Below, piece by piece: positions 56,786 through 64,000 of a stretch of 64,000 nucleotides of DNA. The translations under genes were made by a program, and so were the position numbers. Within the stretch, counting starts at the first letter, position 1; the number at the start of each line of letters is the position of its first letter. Origin of the DNA: Cephalotus follicularis (Eukaryota > Streptophyta > Magnoliopsida > Oxalidales > Cephalotaceae); contig BDDD01005680.1 of assembly GCA_001972305.1 (NCBI GenBank), positions 27,040 through 91,039 of the forward strand. Direction: 5' to 3'. The notes beneath the pieces are model-generated. The model was not told where the DNA came from and searched no databases. It worked only from the letters and a program-made list of their open reading frames with translations.

Positions 56786-57583
56786 GCCTTGTTTTTCTGC
56801 AGAATTTTGTCATTCTTCAAACTTTGATCTTCTTTTCTTCAATTCCCTCCAATTTGACTTGTATTTATGCACTTTCAACTTTTTTGCCTTGTACCTGAAA
56901 ATCACATAAACACAACTCAAGTAGTCTATTCCAAACACGAAAATATCACAAATAGATCATTAAAAATAACACATTTTTATGCTAAACAATCCCCAAGCAA
57001 TGGGATGCCCTAATCTAGGTCCAAATTGTCCAGATATAAAAAATGCCAAGGATGCCTAATTAACATTCAATCAAACACAAAACAAATACCAAGCATGGGG
57101 AAAGAACATGTTCAACATAGGGTTGCTATAAACCCCAACAATGGGCACTAAAAACTGGCTCACAAGGACAACACACAAACACTAGCCAAAGCCTAAGAAA
57201 CCCGAACCCTAGCTTCCCTAACCCTAAGGGTTTGCTAGGGTTCCCACAAAATAGACATGGGGGTTCGGCTACGGGTTCACCAACCCCAGCTACAACCAGC
57301 TGCCATGAACCACAAAGCAAGAACAAATAGATGATTACCAAAAGGTGATGCCTCCTTCCTTCAAGTCTAGCTCCCTCTATACTTTAACCCAAAAAACTCC
57401 AAGGATCTCTGAGCTCCTCCTTAAACCATGGATAAGGAAGATGATTTGTTGGAGGCCAAGTGTTTAACCTATGCTAAATCACTCTAGGTAAAGATAAGAT
57501 GCAGTGTACAAGTTATCTCCTCCTATATTGAGCATTGAGTGGTGAAAGGAAGGTTGAAAATGGCGTCTCTTCAAACCAGGTGT

Positions 57584-57995
57584 TATTGGAGTCAACGCCT
57601 AGCGTAGGATGAGACAGGAAGAGAGGGAAGAGAAGCACGGATTCAAGAGAGAGAAAGTGATGTGTGTTGTGTGGGATAGGACAAAGAGTGTAAGCATGAG
57701 TAACCCCTTCATCATTCTTTTTTGTCCTATTCTATTTAATTCTCAAGGTCAACTCTCTAGATTTTTGAACATACTTCTCATTACTCACCAACTTCTCTTA
57801 AGTTGCAAAGTTCGAAGAATGATGCCCTCATGGCGTCAACGCCTTGTGTTTCCTTCTATCACGGTGTCAATGCCAACGATAAGATGAAATAGGCGTTTTG
57901 TCTCTTCTTTTCATTAGCGTCAACGCATGCTCCTCATGATGTCAATGCGATGTCTTCTCCTATCATGGCGGCAACGCAATGCTCTTCATGGCATC
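57584..57995. repeat. GGCGTCAACGCC-type array in J LTR (minus)
   Basis: About eight variants (ggagtcaacgcc, ggcgtcaacgcc, ggtgtcaatgcc, agcgtcaacgca, gatgtcaatgcg, ggcggcaacgca, ggcatcgacgca). Mostly CpG-depleted compared with 19584-19909, so this copy looks older. Confidence 0.75.
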
Positions 57996-58055
57996 GACGC
58001 ATACGATAATATGAGACACTCTTTTTCATACATTTCAACCCTCTGCATGGAACAT

Positions 58056-58060
58056 TTCAT
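58056..58060. repeat. Left target-site duplication of K
   Basis: TTCAT before TGTAATGACC; the same 5 bp follow the K LTR at 60256-60260. Confidence 0.85.
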
Positions 58061-58147
58061 TGTAATGACCAAAAAATTTTGCAATTTTGTTAAGGTTATT
58101 ATGGAAATATGGTTTCTATTATTTTGTTGGTTGACAAATATTTCAAG

Positions 58148-58560
58148 GAGTGATACGGTTTGGCAAGAAGGGAAAGCTTAGTCCCCGATACATTGGACCA
58201 TATGAGATTTTGGAAAGAATTGGAGAGGATGCGTACATGCTTGCATTGCCACCAAGTCTCTCTCACGTTCACAATGTGTTCCATGTATCACTTCTTCAGA
58301 TATATATGGCCAACCCATCCCATGTTTTAAGAGTTGAACCAATACAAGTACAGAAAGACTTATCCTATGACGAGCATCATATAGAAATCTTGGATTATAA
58401 AAAACAAATTCTACGGACCAAGACAATTCCTTTGGTAAAGGTGCTATGGAGGAATCACGGAATCGATGAAGCTACTTGGGAGTTGGAGGAAACTATAAGA
58501 AAAGAATACCCTCAACTTTTTAAAACTAATAAGCAAATTTTGAGAACAAAATTTTTGTAA
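58148..58560 (+). pseudogene. K pol C-terminus with chromodomain
   Basis: KGKLSPRYIGPYEILERIGE and LPPSLSHVHNVFHVSLLQIY are the integrase C-terminal (GPY/F) module. LDYKKQILRTKTIPLVKVLW and NHGIDEATWELEETIRKEYP form the chromodomain, with the aromatic W and ATWE signature. In relatives this module binds methylated histone H3 and guides insertion. It reads open to its natural end, but the rest of pol is absent. Confidence 0.85.
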
Positions 58561-58724
58561 GGAGGGTAGAATGTAATGACCGGAAAATTTTGCAATTTTG
58601 TTAAGGTTATTATGGAAATATGGTTACTATTATTTTGTTGGTTGACAAATATTTCAAGGGACCAGTATTATGACCCTAAGAAAATTGAAATTTACTATTT
58701 GTTGGGCCAACGCTTACCTCATTT

Positions 58725-58883
58725 TTGTCGTTTTGTGCGTTAATACTGATTAAACGCCATGTGTCGTGCAATGGACGGCCGAGAAGAAGACGACAAATTT
58801 GAGGCGGCTGTCGTTTTGTGCTAATTAAACACCACGTGTCGCGCAACGGACAGCTGAGAAGAAGACGACAAATTTGAGACGGG
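58725..58883. repeat. Tandem duplication upstream of the K TATA box
   Basis: Two diverged units of about 75-87 bp ('cgttttgtg...attaaac', 'cacgtgtcgcgcaacgga', 'agaagaagacgacaaatttg'). They lie directly upstream of the TATA box, the place held by palindrome arrays in other families. Confidence 0.8.
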
Positions 58884-58896
58884 ATTTTTTTTACCC

Positions 58897-58905
58897 TATA
58901 TATAT
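58897..58905 (+). promoter_or_regulatory. TATA box of LTR K
   Basis: TATATATAT in 'taccctatatatatggtaaa', followed about 20 bp later by a GA-rich leader. Confidence 0.65.
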
Positions 58906-60255
58906 GGTAAAGGCTGAGAGAGGGAGATCAGTGAAAATTGAGAGAGAGTGAAGGTAGTAGAAATTGAGAGAAATTGAGAGGGAGAGATCAGTAGAAAAGG
59001 GAGAGAGAAATTACTGAGTCTGAGAGAGAGTTTTAAAGAGAGGAGGAGAGTTTACTGGTAGAGAAGAAGAGTTCTGCCAAGGATAGTGTGAAGAAGGAGA
59101 AAAGAGATTAAAGCAATGTAAGGATTTTTCTTTACCTACTTTTCCAAAATATTTTATGTTGATATTTTACACTAGTAGGGACAATTTTATATTTTTATGC
59201 CAAAGTATATTCTAATATTTTTGCAAATAATACAGTAAGTTATTTTATGCTTTCTCGATATTTAAATGATTTACTGTTTGAATATATCCCTTATAATTCT
59301 CATGTTCCTGTATTTTAAATTTCTGTCAAATTTTGTGGTTAAATTCTATACTTAAATTTCTATCAATTTCTTAATTCTATGTTGAATTGCTACCAATTCC
59401 TTAACAAAATTCTATATTACTGCTTTTAAAGTATTTTCGTTGGAAATATCAATTATAGAAAATGTGGTACAAAGTTATTTATGAATGCTTTGAACTGATC
59501 ACTGAAGGTATTGTGAAATTTTTACGAATTGTGAAAAATGTAACAAACTGAGATGAACAACTATTGGATTGCGATCCATGGAGGATTAATCTAGTAAAAG
59601 ATTGATATTATGGGCGGAGAGTGCTCACGGACATACATGTGATGTAAGGTTACTCATCAGGGAGTGCACCGTGTCCCGGTGAATGGTTTAACAGGGTTAT
59701 TTACATTTATAAAACCCCTCAGTTATTTATGAAAGGTTCTAATTCATGAGATGTGGTCAGAAAAGAAATGAATGAATGTGAAACGTACTAGTTTTATAAA
59801 AACACCATAAAATGAATTTCCATAATGTTTTATTACGATAATTCTTACTGAGCTATTTTGGTGCTAACTCCTTTCAATGTTTTTTTTTCAACTAAAATTT
59901 TCCAGGAAGAGGTTGAACGTGGATTTCGAGCTTTAGCAAAAGTTCGTAAAGAGGAGTTTTAAGAAGCAATTATATAAACTGCATTATTATGTAATGAGTT
60001 TAAATGTTTTCCACTGTGTAATGCCTTATGATAGATCCTGTGTAGATGTAAGATGTTGACTATGATTGTTATGACTTATGATGATAATATTTTAAAAGTT
60101 TAGTATGACAAGTTGCAAGTTATTTATGTGAGAAATTGAATGAATATTAGCAATTAGTAAGATCGTTAAAGGATTAAAGGTTTCACCCCACGTAACGCAC
60201 CGATTCCTCGAGGCTCACTTTGAGGATAAAGTGAACTCGGATTTGGGGCATTACA

Positions 60256-60300
60256 TTCATCATGGCATTTCATGGAAACATATTCAGGAAATGAAATACT
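60256..60300. mobile_element. Short remainder right of K
   Basis: Starts with the second TTCAT of K and contains 'catggcatttcatgg'. Too short to align to J with confidence. Confidence 0.4.
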
Positions 60301-60933
60301 CACTAACAAAGTAACATCTCCCTGATGTTATCATTTCACTAAACGACATGTGCCCCATACACGTGTTAACCTGTTCAAAGCCAGGCAGGACCCGAAATCT
60401 TGGTCGGATTCTGGCATGATAATAAATTCCAAGAACATCTTGATTTCTGGTACGACTATTCTAACAGTCACTGACTATCAGAATAGCCCTGGTGTGAGGG
60501 CCAGTCACCCCCTTGATCCGTGTGCTACCAGTTCTATCTATCATAGTTCGAATAGCAAGTGTTTTACTCAGTAATCGGCATATGTGTCATGTTTCCCTCG
60601 TCATACTTAGCTCCGATCATAGCCGAGGGTTTGGATAAATGTCACTCCTAGATTTTCTTTGATAACTATAAATCAATGAATGCACTGAGACTATTGGTAG
60701 ACCTCCCATGGAAGCCACTCCTTCCCAGTCCACCTATGCCTAATCAGGACTTTTAAGTCTATAACATACATAGAAAAATAGAGCCGGTCACCCTCAGCCC
60801 AGGTGTGACGATCCCCTATTACGCACTCGCCCATAAATCTTAATGCAGCTCCCACAAGACCCAAACACAACCCTTTTGCCACCACATGGCTAGTACTGGG
60901 GAAGGCAGAAATCAAAGTCAAGTGGTTACTACA
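60301..60933 (+). repeat. Cm leader-like repeat, third copy
   Basis: Matches the reverse complement of about 9080-9340 and 10330-10640: 'cttagctccgatcatagcc', 'gagactattggtagacctcc', 'cctatgcctaatcaggact', 'cagctcccacaagaccc'. It ends at the N LTR start. Noncoding; shows the leader repeat occurs away from Cm. Confidence 0.75.
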
Positions 60934-61087
60934 TGTTTAGTATCAAAGTATGTTGTTCTTAACGAGTTAATTGTTGTATTTTTATGCTTGGATTAGATTA
61001 CTTGGGTTGTTTTTAATTGATTTGCAGGTACAAGGGAAAAATATCAAAGTATAGTGAAATTAGTACAATTTGTTCAAATTATAGAAC

Positions 61088-61166
61088 AAAGCGTCGACAC
61101 TTTCATTATAAGCGCCGACGCTTGTCTTTAAAGCGCTAATGTTTTTCTAAGAGCGTTGACGCTTTC
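61088..61166. repeat. AAGCGTCGACGCTT array 1 in N LTR (plus)
   Basis: Four copies (aagcgtcgacactt, aagcgccgacgctt, aaagcgctaatg, gagcgttgacgctt). Confidence 0.8.
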
Positions 61167-61628
61167 CTCCTCTGCATCTAACACGTTCTCTGCTTCGCTT
61201 AGCACTTTCTCGTGGCCTTCTCTGACTTTGAGGTCTGCTTGGATTGCTCGTCACTTTATGGTTTGCACAGCTCAACACCTCAAGTCTACCTCATAGTTGT
61301 ATTTCATGCTTTGCTCGAATATATTCATGATGCTTCGCAAAGAGTAGTTGGTGCATGACAGCTGGGCAGGTTTTGTTTGATGGTCTGCTATTGCTATACT
61401 CTTCAAGGTCTGGTCAAAAAGTTTGATGTTGTTACGCTCCTCAAGGTATGCTCGGCACAATTGCATTTCAAGTCGAAATTTTATGGTCTGGCAAGCTCCT
61501 CAAGTGTAATAGTCTACCTTTGCTTCTCTACTCGCAATGCATGCTTTCCAACTCAGTTCTCCAAGCTCTGCTCGGCTGCATGTCGCACTTTCAAGTCTGA
61601 TTTTACTTTTAAAGCACTGATGCATTAC

Positions 61629-61742
61629 TTGTCGTCGACGACGCTTAACCCCTAAAGCACCAAATGTTATACACAAATGTCAACGCTTTGGGTCATTATA
61701 ATTTTATAAGAGGCGACGCCATGTTCATACTGTCGACGTTTA
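61629..61742. repeat. GTCGAC-type array 2 in N LTR (plus)
   Basis: Four to five copies (cgtcgacgacgctt, atgtcaacgcttt, aggcgacgcc, ctgtcgacgttt), upstream of the TATA box. Confidence 0.75.
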
Positions 61743-61917
61743 ATGTTTTTTTCTCCGTAGTAGAGTGCGCACGCTTAGCATGACTTGGACATCAAAATAC
61801 GGCACTTATTGGAATATTTTAACACGTTGTTTAGCCAAAAAAATGGAAAATTTTGTAATATTTTCCTTAACCAATTAGGTTGGATTTTATTTTCCTATTT
61901 TTATGGATAATTGTAAG

Positions 61918-61925
61918 TATAAAAG
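61918..61925 (+). promoter_or_regulatory. TATA box of N LTR (plus)
   Basis: TATAAAAG in 'attgtaagtataaaagtgta', conserved in position with 56398-56405. Confidence 0.6.
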
Positions 61926-62230
61926 TGTAAAGGGGGCTACAAAAACAGTGTGTAAGTTATGGCAGCCACTCTCTCCAGCCGATTTCTCTCTTCTTTTTCA
62001 GTAGTTTATTTATAATGTTTAGTAGCTAACTTTTCAAGGTTTTTAGGGTTAGACCAAGCCATTGGATTGTAATGATTCAACTTCATTAATAAAATCCTTG
62101 AAGCTTTGATTTTTTTCTTCAATTTTTTGCCTTCACACACACTTCGTATGTCTGATTAAAATGCACACACACTTTGTCAGTGAATAAGAACGTTGTTGAA
62201 TGAATGGTTTTTACCTCGATCAATGGAATC

Positions 62231-62382
62231 TACTCATACTGTTTGTCACGCCGAACACACTCTGTATAGACATAGCATGTCCACTCATACGATTTGTCGC
62301 CGCTGCCACACTCCGTATAGACCTAGCATGACTACTCATACCATTTTTCATCAAAGTCGCATTCCATATTGACCTAGCTGCC
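62231..62382. repeat. 51-bp triplicate repeat in N LTR (plus)
   Basis: Three units (tactcatac, gtttgtcac, cacactccgtatagac, ctagcatg), the reverse counterpart of 45527-45679. Downstream of the TATA box, so transcribed. Confidence 0.85.
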
Positions 62383-62562
62383 ATTGGTTATAAAGGTTTG
62401 AGCAATCAAGTAAGTGAGTTGTTCAATATAATCTATGCTGAGTTTCTATTCCCTAAATCCGGTTTTATCTTGCATATTTTCTTCACTGTTATTTATTGAT
62501 TTGTTAGTTAATATTTTTTGCATGCTTTAATTTTCAATAGCTTTCAATTCAGAATGGTTAAC

Positions 62563-62645
62563 CGTCGATGCCTTGTTATAAAGCACCGATGCTTTCAGTG
62601 CCTTTGTTATTTCCGTCGACGCTTAGTGAGAAAGCGTCGACGCCT
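62563..62645. repeat. AAGCGTCGACGCTT array 3 in N LTR (plus)
   Basis: Four copies (ccgtcgatgcc, aagcaccgatgctt, ccgtcgacgctt, aagcgtcgacgcc), in the transcribed part. Confidence 0.8.
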
Positions 62646-62842
62646 TTGTGTGCTGTTTTAATAATTAGTTTAGTTTTGCATGTTTAGGAGTAGTTTTGAT
62701 AAATGGACCTCAATTTTGCATACTTCGCCTAGGTTGGATAGATTAAAATTAATTTAGCTTGTTTCCTAGCATTCGACCCGTTACTGCACAACCGTGCACT
62801 TACGGTATAAATTTAAAACATTATAACAGGTGAACAAGTTTT

Positions 62843-62860
62843 TGGTGCCATTGCCGGGGA
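62843..62860 (+). other. Primer-binding site of N (plus)
   Basis: TGGTGCCATTGCCGGGGA, close to the Asp-type TGGCGCCGTTGCCGGGGA of Athila/Tat elements. Only about 40 bp of leader follow before LTR O. Confidence 0.75.
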
Positions 62861-62899
62861 AATAAGTTTTAGATTAGTTTTAATTTATTCAACTAATTC

Positions 62900-64000
62900 T
62901 GTAACACCCCGCACCCCCAGGGCGGACACGTGGCATTACTCTCAATCCAATACACAATACACTCGTTGGGACTAACAATATAAAAAATGCAGAAAAACTT
63001 AAAAATTTGCAATACATGTCAAAAGAGGAAGATACAATGCAATACAATACAGTCCCTTACAATACCAATCTTTTACAATATGATAGCTGTCATTTCAATA
63101 CAATACATTTCAATCTTTTCGCTACAATATCTCACTACCAGCTCCGTAGTACACAAGCAGTCGTACGATCAAATCGAATCTTCAGTCCTTCTGTCCACTG
63201 CTACCTGTTGCCCTACCTATGTCGCACACAAAATGTACAACACAGCCCCACCTCGAAGGATGGCGTTAGCCACACTTGGTAAGCAGAAACATCATGCAGC
63301 GTGTATGCAAGTACAATGTACAATATCGGTCATGGTCTATGTAATATCAATGTGCTGCGTACAATATCAATGCATGACATGGCAAATGCATGTGTACAGT
63401 TGGCGATCAGACTACCCGTATGACACTGGCTCATAACAGCGCATACGAGTAGGATCTATAACAACCAATTAATGGCAGACACTTAATGGTCGTGTATAAA
63501 ACACCCAATCAATCAATCAATGTCCTATAGAGCATGCGACCCCAGGACAATAAAATGTTAATCAGTTAGCAGTGATCAATCCCACGAAAGGTAATCCTTC
63601 AAAAAGGGTGGGAGATCTATCTATGTTTCTCAGACAGATCAGGTCTAGAACTCATAGATCTTCCATCCTATGGTTGGGCCAATACAATCTCGATGAGTTA
63701 CAACTGAACGAGCTACTGTTATCGTTAGTGAGCTATGACCCTCAGGGAGCATCAATCGTCAATCAATCGATAATGCTCGTCAGTACGACAATACAATAGA
63801 TGAAACAATGCAATAAATGAAACGATCGACAGAGTAGGTGGACAGAGTCAACAACCTAACTTGCTGACACGAATCATAAGGTCGCTCTATAGGATCCATA
63901 CAATACAATCAGTCATGTCAGTATAATGTCAAAGCAAAGTCAATGAGTGATGGTGTCTAATAGAGAATTGGCAATGTGCGTCCAACATATCGACTTAGAC
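62900..64000 (-). mobile_element. LTR of family O (gypsy-like), cut by window edge
   Basis: Plus-sense TGTAACACCCCGCACCCCC is the reverse of a gypsy LTR end (GGGGTGTTACA). The sequence has 'gacacgtggcattactctca', CAATACAATA-rich stretches (63030-63130) and an interior without coding capacity; ORFs at 62987-63436 and 63572-63799 have no domain. It inserted just after the N primer site and runs off the right edge. Confidence 0.6.

Larger units (their letters stand above)
56225..56988 (-). mobile_element. N LTR (minus), outer part, right of E insertion
   Basis: Continues the N LTR of 45230-45799. Matches the reverse complement of 60934-62108: 'ttttattaatggagttgaat', then the TATA region and palindrome array, to the start TGTTTAGCATAAAAATG at 56988. 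It abuts a J LTR. Confidence 0.8.
56989..58060 (-). mobile_element. J-family copia LTR (minus)
   Basis: Reverse complement of the J LTR at 19542-20670: 'aaccctaagggtttgctagg', 'tccttccttcaagtctagct', 'gagtggtgaaaggaaggttg', with the array at 57584-57995. Cut on the left by the N LTR and on the right by K; the J sequence resumes at 60256. The 71-codon minus ORF 57126-57341 is LTR sequence. Confidence 0.75.
58061..60255 (+). mobile_element. Chromovirus K, short form with target duplication
   Basis: A 2.2-kb element: the start of a 5' LTR (58061-58147), pol C-terminus with chromodomain (58148-58560), polypurine tract (58559-58572) and a whole 3' LTR (58573-60255). TTCAT flanks both sides, so the outer ends are those of the original insertion. 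The body is largely missing; broken. Confidence 0.85.
58573..60255 (+). mobile_element. 3' LTR of K
   Basis: TGTAATGACCGG to GGGGCATTACA, 1.68 kb. It has a TATA box (58897-58905), a GA-rich transcribed start (58910-59050), a donor-like 'gcaatgtaagg' near 59118, the 'ggattgcgatcc' hairpin near 59573 and a downstream part shared with K' (32028-34011). It lacks the 44-bp minisatellite. Confidence 0.8.
60934..62836 (+). mobile_element. N LTR (Athila/Tat-like), whole, plus strand
   Basis: TGTTTAGTATCAAAG to GGTGAACA, about 1.90 kb, with TGTT/AACA ends and a primer site just after. Contains three array segments, TATA box 61918-61925, the 51-bp triplicate (62231-62382) and a conserved U5 ('cattcgacccgttactgca'). 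It is longer than the minus copy. ORFs inside have no domain. Confidence 0.8.

Noticed and set aside
57126-57341. Minus ORF with a signal-peptide-like start
   Set aside because: Belongs to the J LTR; the equivalent part at 20340-20560 is noncoding.
62987-63436. 149-codon ORF in LTR O
   Set aside because: Driven by CAATACAATA-type low-complexity sequence inside an LTR.

Overview
The window looks like a heterochromatic, repeat-filled stretch of a flowering-plant nuclear genome, probably a eudicot. This rests on plant Ty1-copia and Ty3-gypsy chromovirus lineages, LTRs of 0.9-2.7 kb, primer sites matching plant initiator-Met and Asp-type tRNAs, and an endogenous caulimovirid. I found no convincing host gene, tRNA or rRNA. 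Almost every base that can be assigned belongs to nested, mostly broken LTR elements of at least ten families, labelled here H, E, Cm, I, N, C, J, T1, K, L, G, SIRE, F and O.

Layout. 1-2521: LTR pieces H and E (minus). 2567-10640: copia element Cm (minus), whose noncoding leader is tandemly duplicated. 10800-15405: decayed copia I (plus). 15410-19541: N-type LTR pieces enclosing two C-type LTRs, with a caulimovirid fragment between them. 19542-22710: copia J (plus), cut by the long-LTR chromovirus T1 (22711-32027). 32028-34785: LTR pieces K' and L. 34786-41503: a mosaic of chromovirus families G and E (minus). 41504-44807: the 3' half of a SIRE-like copia. 44808-56988: an Athila/Tat-like LTR (N, minus) split by E (45800-56219, 5-bp target duplication AAATC), which is itself interrupted by F (47760-51886, containing a 226-bp run of N). 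56989-60300: a J LTR split by a short K element (58061-60255, target duplication TTCAT). 60301-62899: a copy of the Cm leader and a whole N LTR (plus). 62900-64000: LTR O (minus).

The strongest unexplained signal crosses family boundaries. LTRs of unrelated copia and gypsy families carry dense arrays of short palindromes sharing a GTCGAC core: GCGTCGACGC in T1, H, J and N; CAGTCGACTG in E and SIRE; GACGTCGATGTC in G. In J, SIRE and N an array ends upstream of the TATA box. In T1, G and E two arrays sit at similar distances from the LTR start although the palindrome differs. C and K' LTRs carry other hairpin repeats at comparable places. Most variants are CpG-to-TpG/CpA changes. This looks like a shared cis-regulatory or silencing-related feature.

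A second recurrent theme is a splice-donor-like site in the LTR paired with an acceptor-like site just before gag, in both copia and gypsy elements, so the primer site would lie inside a leader intron. All boundaries, lineages and similarities were judged by eye. Counts and ages are estimates.
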